Below, in pieces: positions 31,601 through 40,781 of a stretch of 64,000 nt of DNA. The notes below the pieces were generated by a model. The model was not told the origin of the DNA, searched no databases, and worked only from the letters and a program-made list of their open reading frames with translations. Within the stretch, counting starts at the first letter, position 1, and each line of letters begins with the position of its first letter. Source of the stretch: Apostichopus japonicus. Its lineage: Eukaryota > Echinodermata > Holothuroidea > Aspidochirotida > Stichopodidae. Location: the NCBI RefSeq assembly GCF_037975245.1, contig NC_092568.1, positions 18,927,001 through 18,991,000 of the forward strand. Direction: 5' to 3'. A program made the position numbers and the translations under genes.

Positions 31601-34600
31601 GTTTTACAGAAGAGTAACAACGTTGTGTTCTACCTTGATTTAATACTGTGTATGCTATAGTCAAATCTGACCAAGAAATGGTAGTATTCACACATTCTTT
31701 CGAAAAGAAAAATCCTTAACAATTCACACCCTGTAGTTTGTGGTAAAAATCTCTTGATGGTTCCAAATGTTTCAGGTTATTACTGAATGATTCAATCAAT
31801 TAATCCAATACAGATATTTTTGGGTCAAAAGAAAATTCAATGTTACGTACAGTAAATTATCCTATTATTTACAAAACTTTGGAGTGTGATGACAACAATA
31901 ACAACATCCCTGATGAGGTTTTGGTAGACGAAACAAAACGAGGTGTTTGGGTAATTCATCGTAGAAAAAAAAAAACAAGTTTAAAACATTTTTATTAGGT
32001 CAGGAGACGTTTGAGGTCCTTTGAAAATGATTGTTAGAATCCTTGACAATGATATCAGAACAACATGGAAAGTGTTTGTGGTTATTATTATCATATGACC
32101 TTTGACATTGCATGATCGTTATTTTTATTTTCACTTTGATGGAGTTTTTGAGAACTAGATGAATATAAATTGAATCTAAATTGAAAATAAAAATAGCATC
32201 TTACTTCATACCTACATGACATCACAGAAAGATTCTACTACTTAATTAAATTAGCTAACTTTTCTCTAATTTGTATTGTTTTCTCTTTCTTTTTCTTCTG
32301 TTTTGCAACTCTCATTTGCATTTTAAAAGAATGGAACAAACACAGCTTAATGGACTACTCCACATCCCTTTCCTATTCGATTGAATTCTTTAATTGAAAT
32401 TAAATTACATATACAGAAATGCATTTACTGAAAAGAATTAGTTCAAGCGCATTGCTTTTAAAAAGCTGCTTTTTTTAGTCCGATTGGTAGCGCTCCCCAA
32501 AATAAACACAACTCTCCTCCAACTAAGACAGCGATTTATAAAGCCACCATTTATAGAGATTCTTTTTCACCGAGCAAATTAGTTAGTTAGACAGTTATAA
32601 ATGATTCCACTCAATGCTAAAAATTGTTGTCACCCAAAGACCTTTTTTCTTTCTCATTAGCATAAATCAATTTCCAAAATTAAAGATAGTCAGAAATTAT
32701 TTCAAAATATTCAACATTTTTGTTCATTGGTTGAATTGAGAGCTGGTTTGGCATATGCTAATGAACTGCACTGATAATGGGCTTTTAGGATCGAACAGTC
32801 AAACAAATTTGAAAAAATCACTGCTTTTACAGTGACATAATTAAAGTTGAAGACCAAGAACATTGATTCAAATCAGAAGTGTGCTCCCTTTGACTTACAT
32901 ACCCTACTTTTCAAGTAAACATGCTAAAGCATGCACAACATTTGAAAAAAGGCTACACATACAAAATAAAATCTTACTTCAGCTTTTAAGGAACATAAAA
33001 CAAGAAGCAAGCCTTGCTTAGTTTATGAATATTCATATATTGAGCAACCATGCAAAGCACCAAAGTCATTAATGCTGTAGGTTAATGAGTAAGTTAACAT
33101 ATTAATATATCATATAACGATCCCCTTCCCCCTCCCCCATCGTCCATCCCCCTGCCCCCACCGAATATGAAGAAAAGAATCCTGCACAAGCCAAAAATAA
33201 ATAACATTTTCACCCTTCTTCAGCCATTCCCTCTTTCACATAGTTAGTCAGGACACTGCAGAGGATTCATCTCAAATTTCATCCTCTTCAGAGCAAAGGT
33301 CCACAGACTTCCAAGCATGACCCCAAAGGAGGGGGTCTCTTAAAAATTGTTCCTTGAGTTTCCTGGTCATCCTAAACTTTATCTACAGTCTTCAGGGGAT
33401 CGCACAAGTAGGAACACATATGAAATTTGACCATGAAAAAAAATGGCAGCTCACCTTTCTGTTGTGTACATCTTGGGCTTTAAGGAACCTTTAGAGCTGG
33501 AAGTTCTCAAGGAGGTCAAGGAACCGCCCAGGCTCGAAGACCGTCTGTGACTCGTTTCTGGTTTCTCTTCCCGACTCTCCAGCGTTGGTGGACTGTAGGC
33601 ACGTTGACAGACTGCCCTGAGAAGAACCTCTGACAGTTCTCGGGCGATTGTAGTGCGTATATTCTGGGTGGTTCGTACTTCGACTGCCTTCAAAATTTGT
33701 CGGAATCGGTTTATCCCCTTGTTGAGATTTCTGAGCAGAGCGGTACAAACGAAGAGGGAATTACGATACAAATGCACATGGCCCTTACTTTTCTCTGTAT
33801 AACTAAAAAACTCCAACAGTAGTAGGCTATCACAAGATATTCCATGTTTTGGACCCTTCTGACCACAAAATGATCCTTGACCTCCAACTTAAGTCACCCT
33901 TTTATGATCAATCAACTACTGATTTACTTGATCGAAAATAAACCCTGCCAAGAGTAGACTTTTATGTGATATTTGCAGATTTTCACCTCTTTTGGATGAC
34001 CTTTGACCTGAAACTTTAATGACTGATCATCTGATATTTTTAGCTCTAACAGTGGAGCTAAAGAACACTCTAAAACAACAACAAAAATAGCAATGGCAAC
34101 AATGGGACAAGATTCTTGTAAGATGAGCAATCTTTGTGATTAAATAATCAGGAAAACACTTGAGGTAACTTTGAGGTTCTACATGAGCATTACACATTTT
34201 CCTTTTGTTTTAAAGTTCTCTATAAACCTGGTAATGCGGAATTTTACTCATGATTGCTATGAAAAAAACAATGGTTGTGAGCAGTAAATTAGATAACCAC
34301 TTTACCCCTGTTGTATATGGAGAAGAGGTGCTCTCTGTACTGCTGTTTCCAGCACAGGTCCTGCCAAATGGCTGGAATGAGGTCCAGCACTGGAAAAAGT
34401 CATCACCATACCTGAAGAGCCGTAACGGATCCGGTCTGCTTCCTGCATTCCAAAACGAACCAAAAAAGGAGAACGTTTCACTGGAGTTTTCTAACCACAG
34501 AGACTAACAATACTAGAAGTGAAAAGACTGGTAACATTCTTGATTTTCCATACATGTATACTCAGTGATAAAGCAGGATATCTAGTATCTTGAAAACCAA

Positions 34601-37600
34601 ATACCAATCTGATGAAAAATTACTCTGTGGAGTATCCGTGTTACAGTATCTATGTAGTGGTTTATGCTGAAGAGACCTTTGACACCAGATCACACGTTGC
34701 CATTTACCAGAGTTCATGAAACAGCAAGTTTCGAGAGGAAATCCATCTTACCTGTAAGTGATACATCGCAAGATCACCGGCTTTCTCATACATAGCTATT
34801 ACTTCATCCTCTGTTACTTTGTCTTTTCCAGTCTTCCCTGATGCTAGCTGTTTTTCCATCACCATTCCTGATATTACAAGAACAAAAAAAAATAAAAAAA
34901 GAGATACCAATATGAGAAATGACTCGTTAGCTAGTCTACCAGCTAAAATGAAGTTCTCAATGGCATTTTCTTAATTATCAACACACATCAGTCACTGAAC
35001 AGGGTCTTGAGAGCAGCCCAGTACTATTTGATGATAATACGCAGTAATGCAGGGCTTATCTTAGTTACATGGAAATCATGCCCATTCTTTGACTGACATT
35101 TGTATAAACCCAACTAAATGCCATGTTTCGTAGTTCTTAATGTCAACCGGCAGTCTTTTCCATCACCACCTGGCAAACGGTAAAATCCACTGACATTTAG
35201 CCAGTGAATCACCTGAATTCCAAGACCTGAAGACACGCACAACAATAGAGATTTACATTGTGAAGTTTATTCCATAAAAAAATAAAAAATTCTTGGGAGC
35301 TGATGTAGGCCAAGGAAAGTGACTGAACTACATAGCCTATTACACAAACTGTTAGGTCAGTTCCTCAGATGCAACACCCAACTCGCTGACAAAAAAGCAT
35401 GATATTTAAGGCCACACATGACATGTTAACGATGCATTATGAAGTTATTATCAAGAACGAATGGTGTTGAATGTCATCCAAGAGTGCTCTGCTGTATATA
35501 TGAAGTTAAAAAGAATCATGTTTTTGCTTTATATATTAGTTATAATAATTTCTAAAACAATGGATCAACATTTAACGTTTATTCTTGAACTATATGTGAC
35601 ATATCAAGATTAAAATTTCTGCCTCAAGTCCTCCTTCAAGCTTCCATAACTGAGGGTCTGAATGAACCTACAGACAGAAGCTTAGTATTTATACTGTGGA
35701 CTGATGCGAGCACAGGTCATGAGAGTAATAATTTTTAAATGCCTCTGTATGATTGCAATTAAGAAGAGGAATGTTGAGGTAAAATGTAGAGATGAATGCA
35801 CTTACCTCTGATGGCATATCCTTCTGCTACCAGCTTTAATTTGGTGCACGGTAAATCTTGCAGGGACATTTCATCCAACTTCACCTTCTCGTGAAGTTTG
35901 AGCATCTCTTCAGTTTCACCCAGGGCAAAATGAAGTTTTGATAGCAGCAACAGAGCATCTTTGTAGTACTGATTCTAAATGTGAAAGCAGGATTAGAAAC
36001 AACTGGTTGTCAACAGAGATACAATCACATCAAATTAATTGCATTCTTGTACTTTAAGGAACACACTTTAAGGGCCCTAAGTCTGGGAACAGGCTAGGAA
36101 CACACTGAATGCAATTGGCCCATCTAGGATGCAAAGAAGAAAAGAGTAGCTAAAGATACTGTCATGTGTACAACCACACACATGAAATCATTGTCATGGT
36201 GCTTAATCAACAATGGTTTGCACTTCAAATGCATAAAAAAATCTTCTGTTTATAGTTTGTGAAAATAACATGACAATACAAATTGATTTCAGAGAGGCAA
36301 GGGTCAAGGACACCTTTTCGCCCGGTGGATAAAAACGTAGTGTAATTGATCATTGTAGCTTTTGTTATTGGAGGGTCACTGACTTTTGTGTATACCCCTG
36401 AGAGTTTCCATTAATGGAAAACTGCTTTCGGTAATAAAGTACCAGATAAAGATGTTTAATGATGGCTTCTTGACATTCCATCGAGTTGCAACAGAAATAC
36501 AGCAAAACCTATACCCATTGGAGAATATAAAAGGTGCATGAAAGAGCAAACAATTTTTCCAACATTTGAAGGGTGCTTGTAAAAGCAGAAACCACTTTAT
36601 GTAATTTTTTTGTTTGACATAAGAGCATAACAATGAAAAAAAACAATACTGTATGTCCATTCCATGTGACTCCTCAGCAGAAATTTCATATTTTTTTTCT
36701 TCGAAATTTCAACAATAATTGTTTACACATGGCACTCTCCTGGGTAGCTGAGGATTGCTCTTGTGTTATACTCACTTTACTGCCAGCTTTGATAACTTGA
36801 TGAAAGTGACTTTTGGCTCCATCCAAATCAGGCTTGGCCTTCTCCGGGTTGATTTTAGTGGGTGGGTGCTTCAAGAGATATTCTTCCAACTTGCACTCAC
36901 CATTCACAAGATGTGAAAGAATTTCTATCCGAAACATGGAGAAAAGAATACTTAATAATGATAGAAAAAAATAATAATGTCAATCATACAAGGAAAATGT
37001 ATAAATTATGCATTGCAAATTTTTAAGGATTTCTGGGGAAAAAAATGACCAGTATATGTGTTTGCTTTGTGAACACCAGATTTGGGCAAACTTAGAACTC
37101 ACCTTCAGGCATGTCATAGTCCTACCTCTTGTTCAATTAGTTTTCACCACACATATCTCATTTTGGTTGTACAACAATGTGATTTTGTTTTTGTTTTCCT
37201 TTTCTTGGAGTTTTTACTTAGGCCTACATACAAGATCTGGAGTTTGTATTCACTTAATCTTTGTGAAGGGGTCAACCTTGTCATGATTGTGCAATTTTTT
37301 AGAGATATCAGTGCCCAACAAGTAGGATTTAGACTGTTGAGATGGATATCATTATTATGATATATTTTATGGGATTTACCATACAGCTTCAACATCAGAG
37401 TGAGGCCCTAAGCAAAGCTAGCCTAATACTATAGGACTAGGTCTCCACAAATTGGTTAATCATGAAAGCCAAAGTAAGGTGATATCTTTAACACTGTAGA
37501 AAAATGACAGTAACAGTTAATATAAAGCCCAAATTAGTGGAAAGTTTCTTAACAGCTAACAATACAATGTAGCCTTAGTCAGACCTATGATAGGCCATAC

Positions 37601-38553
37601 CTAAGGGTGACCAGTTGTCCCCAGTTTCCAGGGACAGTCCTGGATTTTCATGTACCAACCCTGGAATAAAAACAATCCTTGGAAATGTGACCGGATTCTA
37701 TGTAATGTCCCGGGAATAAACTAATTCAATTTTACCTTTTTGGCCTTCCGTTCTTAGAAACAGTATTAATTAAACCATTGATGATTAATTGCATTCATGA
37801 CTCACAGATGAAGGCATTTCAGATCATTGAATAACTTCATTGCCGGTATGTTAATTGGAAAACATCTTTTTGAACCTAGGTCTAGTAAAATAAAAGGAGT
37901 GTCCCAGTTACCTTCTAAGGGTTCTTTGCACTGGACTGTTATATCTTGGGCATAATCCAAGATGAGATGTTCTAACCTGATGCTGAACATCATCCTTGAC
38001 ACATAGAACCACCAAACACTAAGGGGCCCTCAAAATTATACCCTCCCTTTAAACATATGATTGCATTTCATAACCCAGGCTTGAATTCATAGTTGAAACG
38101 GGTAGGGGATGTGAGATCTACATTTGTGTTCCAGGATTTATTGGTCACCTAACACTGTACTAGGCTACAACACTTTTCTAATAACACAGAAAGAGACTGT
38201 AGACTGAATAAGTTAAACATTCTTGACTGTTAACGTTATGGCCTATGTTGACTCTTCTGAACACCTTTCAAACGTATTGCAACAGTATAGCATTAGGCCG
38301 AGAAGTGACTAACGTTAAGCCTAATCAGCCTAAAACAATAAACGTAACTTACATTAGCATAACGTTAGGCCTATGGCCAATATTCGTAGCCTAATGTTAG
38401 ACGCTTGAACTAAGCTTGGCAAGTTTTACCAATTCCTTGAGTCTTCGCCTTTTTCTGTGACACAATTTCTTTTAACTTTTCCCAATTGCATTCAGCACGG
38501 TACTTTTCAATTTCATTTTCGAGTTTTGAAGCTACTTTCTTGGACGCCGCCAT
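13526..38553 (-). CDS. TTC7: TTC7 (tetratricopeptide repeat protein 7), complete 20-exon gene
   Basis: Exons run from 38430-38553 down to 13526-13658 and are listed separately. All GT/AG junctions are in phase and encode 858 aa, within the usual 840-860 aa of TTC7A/B. Recognisable landmarks are the N-terminus [121 protein letters not shown] and the terminal TPR block ending [17 protein letters not shown]. In known animals TTC7 is an alpha-helical TPR scaffold. With EFR3 and FAM126 it recruits PI4KA to the plasma membrane for PI4P synthesis. The start ATG lies in GACAATGGCG, a strong initiation context. Only one TTC7 gene is seen, so A or B cannot be assigned. Confidence 0.96.
14162..14278. 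repeat. 27-bp minisatellite
   Basis: Four copies of a 27-bp unit, CAGACTTTAATTGCAAGATG plus CCTTCAT, in the last TTC7 intron. Confidence 0.9.
14480..14676 (-). CDS. TTC7: TTC7 exon 19, C-terminal TPRs, NAGNAG acceptor
   Basis: Residues 750-814. It encodes [20 protein letters not shown] and [15 protein letters not shown], canonical TPR helices with the G/Y/A/P pattern. Donor TTG|GTAAGT. The acceptor is CTGAGAAG|AGA; an alternative AG three bases earlier would start the exon at 14679 and add one Lys. The shorter form aligns best with the family. Confidence 0.95.
15817..15914 (-). CDS. TTC7: TTC7 exon 18
   Basis: Residues 717-749. Acceptor GTTCTTCCAG, donor ACGTG|GTGAGT. It encodes [20 protein letters not shown] then [12 protein letters not shown], a TPR helix pair. 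Confidence 0.94.
16779..16913 (-). CDS. TTC7: TTC7 exon 17
   Basis: Residues 672-716. Acceptor CTCTTTACCAG, donor ACAG|GTGAGT. It encodes [20 protein letters not shown], the conserved block after the variable loop, then IQGQIWLMT. Confidence 0.95.
17700..18200. repeat. 147-bp minisatellite copying the 3' end of TTC7 exon 16
   Basis: GCTTACCTGTATCTGG recurs at 17851, 17998 and 18145 (exact 147-bp period), with a 10-bp-shorter outer unit from about 17716. The 18145 copy is the genuine 3' end and donor of TTC7 exon 16. Each other unit repeats about the last 45 nt of that exon plus an identical ACAG|GTAAGC donor inside the intron. A 228-codon plus-strand open frame over the array is an artefact of 147 being divisible by three. 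Confidence 0.93.
18151..18251 (-). CDS. TTC7: TTC7 exon 16, variable loop
   Basis: Residues 638-671. The acceptor is CTCGTTTAG, chosen because downstream AGs shift into stops. It encodes [20 protein letters not shown] and EYIDRPDT, matching the poorly conserved polar loop before the VAAS block. Donor ACAG|GTAAGC. Confidence 0.88.
18605..19330. repeat. Degenerate ~48-bp tandem repeat
   Basis: Units of about 48 bp built on AAGTACCCTTCTTACAAACT and TAAATTTGCCCTTTTAACC. They are well preserved at 18650-18830 and decay towards 19330. They fill the TTC7 intron next to exon 15. Confidence 0.82.
19495..19608 (-). CDS. TTC7: TTC7 exon 15
   Basis: Residues 600-637. Acceptor CTTTTCAG, donor CAAG|GTTTGT. 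It encodes [20 protein letters not shown] and [10 protein letters not shown], matching the family's FSKVKLQ...GPDEALLTCK segment. Confidence 0.94.
20600..20760 (-). CDS. TTC7: TTC7 exon 14
   Basis: Residues 547-599. Acceptor CTTCTGCAG, donor TTGG|GTAAGT. It encodes [20 protein letters not shown] and [20 protein letters not shown], one of the most conserved TTC7 blocks. Confidence 0.96.
21574..21802 (+). mobile_element. tRNA-derived SINE, full-length copy
   Basis: The head has a box A (TTAGCTCAGTGGTTAACGCC) and a box-B-like GGTTCGAGTTA at tRNA spacing, followed by a body shared with 12474-12667 and the end GATCTAAAATAC. ATATTCAGCC occurs on both sides, consistent with a target duplication, but the left flank is itself repetitive. 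It sits in a TTC7 intron, antisense to the gene. Confidence 0.82.
22027..22157 (-). CDS. TTC7: TTC7 exon 13
   Basis: Residues 503-546. Acceptor CTTCTTATAG, donor ACAG|GTAAAT. It encodes [20 protein letters not shown] and [13 protein letters not shown]. Confidence 0.94.
23411..23528 (-). CDS. TTC7: TTC7 exon 12
   Basis: Residues 464-502. The acceptor ends ATAG, donor GAAG|GTATGT. It encodes [20 protein letters not shown] and [14 protein letters not shown], matching the family's YLALGLTYSLQATD segment. Confidence 0.94.
24357..24461 (-). CDS. TTC7: TTC7 exon 11
   Basis: Residues 429-463. Acceptor TCTCTTTCAG, donor TAAG|GTGAGA. It encodes [20 protein letters not shown] and a TPR helix [11 protein letters not shown]. 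Confidence 0.94.
25905..25988 (-). CDS. TTC7: TTC7 exon 10
   Basis: Residues 401-428. Acceptor CTCACCCACAG, donor AAAA|GTAAGT. It encodes [20 protein letters not shown], a highly conserved block. Confidence 0.95.
26512..26649 (-). CDS. TTC7: TTC7 exon 9
   Basis: Residues 355-400. Acceptor TTTTCTTTAG, donor TGAG|GTAGGA. It encodes [13 protein letters not shown] and [20 protein letters not shown]. Confidence 0.95.
27171..27234 (-). CDS. TTC7: TTC7 exon 8
   Basis: Residues 333-354. Acceptor TTTTGTCAACAG, donor ACAG|GTTCGT. It encodes [20 protein letters not shown], the conserved EEALLLLL helix. Confidence 0.95.
27318..27490 (+). repeat. Dispersed repeat, copy 1
   Basis: Resembles 35049-35215, sharing GGCTTATCTTAG, GGAAATCATGCCCATTCTT and CCACTGRCATTTAG. 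It lies in a TTC7 intron next to exon 8. Family unknown. Confidence 0.6.
28667..28826. repeat. 80-bp tandem duplication
   Basis: Two adjacent copies starting ATGTAAAATCCATTTAAGTG at 28667 and 28747. Upstream, 28350-28640 has related degenerate units containing GGTGCTGTATGT. Confidence 0.85.
31232..31258 (-). CDS. TTC7: TTC7 exon 7 (27-nt microexon)
   Basis: Acceptor TTGTTCTCCAACAG with a good pyrimidine tract, perfect donor GAGTC|GTAAGT. Phase 2 in and out, so it can be skipped without a frameshift. It encodes SRPSHCPSE (residues 324-332). Including it gives the same spacing to the [12 protein letters not shown] block as in vertebrate TTC7, and skipping it removes nine residues. The residues themselves are not conserved. 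Confidence 0.72.
33455..33730 (-). CDS. TTC7: TTC7 exon 6
   Basis: Residues 232-323. Acceptor CTGCTCAG, donor AAAG|GTGAGC. It encodes [20 protein letters not shown] and [20 protein letters not shown], followed by a Ser-rich linker with [10 protein letters not shown] that may be disordered and a phosphorylation target. Confidence 0.95.
34306..34442 (-). CDS. TTC7: TTC7 exon 5
   Basis: Residues 187-231. Acceptor GGAATGCAG, donor CAGGG|GTAAAG. It encodes [11 protein letters not shown], a linker, then [16 protein letters not shown], matching the family's LETGLQRAHVLYFKNG. Confidence 0.92.
34752..34867 (-). CDS. TTC7: TTC7 exon 4
   Basis: Residues 148-186. Acceptor TAATATCAG, donor ACAG|GTAAGA. 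It encodes [20 protein letters not shown], matching the family's REQDVITCYEKAGDIALLYLQ. Confidence 0.95.
35049..35215 (+). repeat. Dispersed repeat, copy 2
   Basis: Partner of 27318-27490, same orientation, also within a TTC7 intron. Confidence 0.6.
35425..35580 (+). repeat. Dispersed repeat, copy A
   Basis: Resembles 63222-63345 in direct orientation, sharing ATGGTGTYGAATGYCATCCA, TATATGAAGRTTAA and AACAAYGGATYAACATT. Family unknown. Confidence 0.65.
35806..35974 (-). CDS. TTC7: TTC7 exon 3
   Basis: Residues 92-147. Acceptor ACATTTAG, donor AGAG|GTAAGT. It encodes [20 protein letters not shown] and [11 protein letters not shown], matching the family's YKEALNIY...RLRVIAEAYATKG. Confidence 0.95.
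36776..36924 (-). CDS. TTC7: TTC7 exon 2
   Basis: Residues 42-91. Acceptor TTTCGGATAG, donor TAAA|GTGAGT. It encodes [20 protein letters not shown] and [14 protein letters not shown]. Confidence 0.94.
37600..37735 (+). mobile_element. DNA-transposon fragment
   Basis: AAGGGTGACCAGTTGTCCCC followed by CAGGGACAGTCCTGG and CCCGGGAATAA resembles the widely spread GGTGACCAG...GTCCCGG class of decayed DNA-transposon repeats. The second end and target duplication were not located. Confidence 0.4.
38430..38553 (-). CDS. TTC7: TTC7 exon 1, start codon
   Basis: ATG at 38553 in GACAATGGCG (A at -3, G at +4). It encodes [20 protein letters not shown] and [11 protein letters not shown], the conserved TTC7 N-terminus. 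Donor TTG|GTAAAA. Confidence 0.96.
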
Positions 38554-39089
38554 TGTCGACTGCTCATGTAACCTGTTTGAAGTTAGCAGCCATTAAGAGC
38601 AAATCACGTGAACTCAGAAGATACCCATCAAGTTGTGACCAAAATGCTTTTTAAACTATGTGTGGCCCAAATCAGCTATGCAAGTTACTTCGGTTCGCAG
38701 TCAGCTACAGACCGCCGGTAAACGTAAACTTGCGTCCCAAACAGTAAGCCCGTTGCCAGGCCGCCAGATTCCCTCTCCCGGTCCCCTCTCCTCGGCCCCT
38801 CCCGTCCCACCGAGCAGACTATTGTGCCCCAACCCACCTATCTAAGCCACCATGATGTGTGGAGACACAAATTGCACACTCACGTTACGGGACACAAGTA
38901 GTACTGTATTGTTTGTGCCCCCCCCCCCCCCATACGCACAATTCCTGCCGACGGGCCTGTCCCAAAGAAGGGGAGTCGAACGGAGGACGGACATTATCCC
39001 CAACCTTCATGGGTTCGAAACCTCGAACTAACGCCTACAGTGGAAATACGTCCTTACCGGTTTCAAACCTCTGGACATAAATTCAGCGT

Positions 39090-39175
39090 CCCGGCATAGC
39101 CTAGTGGTTAGGGTGGCCGCGTACAGAGCGGGAGGCCCGGTTTCGAATCCCGGTGGAGGCGGGAAGTTTTTTCAC
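39090..39175 (+). mobile_element. tRNA-like SINE head or tRNA pseudogene
   Basis: Box A TAGCCTAGTGGTTAGGGTGG and box B GGTTTCGAATCCC at tRNA spacing. A plausible anticodon arm CCGC-GTACAGA-GCGG is present and a T run follows. The T loop has an extra T, so it is probably a SINE head rather than a working tRNA. An AT array follows. Confidence 0.6.
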
Positions 39176-39189
39176 TGTTCTTGATTTTT

Positions 39190-39191
<2 letters not shown>

Positions 39192-39263
<72 letters not shown>
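39192..39263. repeat. (AT)n microsatellite
   Basis: Pure TA array in the divergent intergenic region. Confidence 0.97.
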
Positions 39264-39268
<5 letters not shown>

Positions 39269-40201
39269 CATTGGGCCGTGCTAATTCAATGCACAACATT
39301 GAATGATATGTTGAACAGAATCATATAGTTCTTGAGTAAATATCAATCTTCAATCCATCACTAATTACAAATAACCGCCGATAGGGAAGCTTGGGAGACT
39401 CTTCAATCGTAGTGACTGGACTACCTAGTTCAACAATTAACACACAAGCCGTGAAATCAGTGCTTTGGAGTTTTAGTGTTTTCAAATAACATGTCTGCAA
39501 TGCAAAACAATTTTCGAGGGATGCATTGACGGAATTACTGTGCGTGTGTCGTTTTTATTAATTTATTTATATTTTTGAACGGGGTTGTTATTTTAATATC
39601 ACAAGAAAAACTTCATTTCAATAACGCAAACAACTGAGTACGTCATCATCAAAATCGCAGTGAGGTGCTTTCCAAACATTTAAAGTTGCATACCTTAAAC
39701 ACCAAAGTAGCCTAGATATATGAATGAGCATTATGACATATCAGAACGAAACTAAAACGGCCTTTGGAATCATTTGATATAAAGCTGCAAACACAAACGT
39801 TTTGGAAGGCCCCTATCTATCTCTTACCTCTCCACTAGGCTAACCCACGCGGTATAGAATCTATCGGCATTTAGCTACCTACACTATATGCGAGACTATG
39901 TGATATATACTAAGTTAAACAGAGTGTAACCATGCAGGGCTTACGTATAATATTTTGATCTTCACCACTCCACCTCCCCCCAACCCTCTCCCTTTGGTTT
40001 CGCTATAGACATTCTGGACTTATCCACACTCGGTAAGCGACAATACGCACAAGATTTCGTACGCAATGTTGCGGCAAGCCTGTACTTTTCAGTTCTACCT
40101 TCTATTCTTGCACATCAATCAAGCAAACAGTTACGTCACAATGCAAACAGGACAGAGGTTTCAGTCCACACACGGGATGCAAAGGGCACAAGGGTGCGTG
40201 A

Positions 40202-40214
40202 GTTGCCTAGTAAC
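40202..40214 (+). promoter_or_regulatory. X-box-like RFX site
   Basis: GTTGCC-T-AGTAAC fits the RFX X-box pattern RYYNYY-N(1-3)-RRNRAC exactly. It lies about 390 bp upstream of the EF-hand gene start. RFX factors drive ciliary genes, so this supports an axonemal role. Single short matches also arise by chance. Confidence 0.5.
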
Positions 40215-40595
40215 GAGAGACGCTCAGTTGTCACGAAGAATCGCGTTTGTGTGTACATCAATGTTATGTACATCATAACAATAGGCAATAGAGATTAACA
40301 CGAACATAGGTAGATTTACGAATGAACCGATTTCTTTACACGTTGGATAGCCACACTCACTTGTATACAAAACATATAGCAGACATACTACATACATATA
40401 TTACGGAACAAAATATCAACAAATCGCTAGCCCGAATCGTTAATTGTGGAGTTTTATTCGGGAAGGTTCGACCATCAGGTCTTTATAGTCCAGTAAAAAA
40501 AAGGAAATTCCTGAGAAGTCAAAGTCACCAAGGTCTAAAGTATTGTTTACTGATTTTTAAGGCAAAGCAGAGGGAGGATAATATATATTGCCACA

Positions 40596-40781
40596 ATGAG
40601 CGGTTCAAATTCTCCTTCAGTTATGGCTCGAAAACGAGAGGAATTATACGGGGCTAGTAGGTTAAAGAATGTTGAAGCTTTGAGGAGCAACTTGACGACA
40701 GATCATATAGCCATGATCTCAGAAGAAGGAATGAAATCTGAACTACCGTCCTGGCAAAGTACATCGAAAATTAATTTCAAG
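40596..40781 (+). CDS. EF-hand/HFxxGND gene exon 1
   Basis: Residues 1-62, [20 protein letters not shown] onward; donor CAAG|GTAAGT. An in-frame ATG at residue 10 is an alternative start. Confidence 0.82.

Larger units (their letters stand above)
38554..40595. other. Divergent intergenic/promoter region
   Basis: About 2 kb between the TTC7 ATG (minus strand) and the EF-hand gene ATG (plus strand). The first 300 bp is relatively GC-rich and probably holds the TTC7 5' UTR and promoter. No TATA element stands out. Confidence 0.55.
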
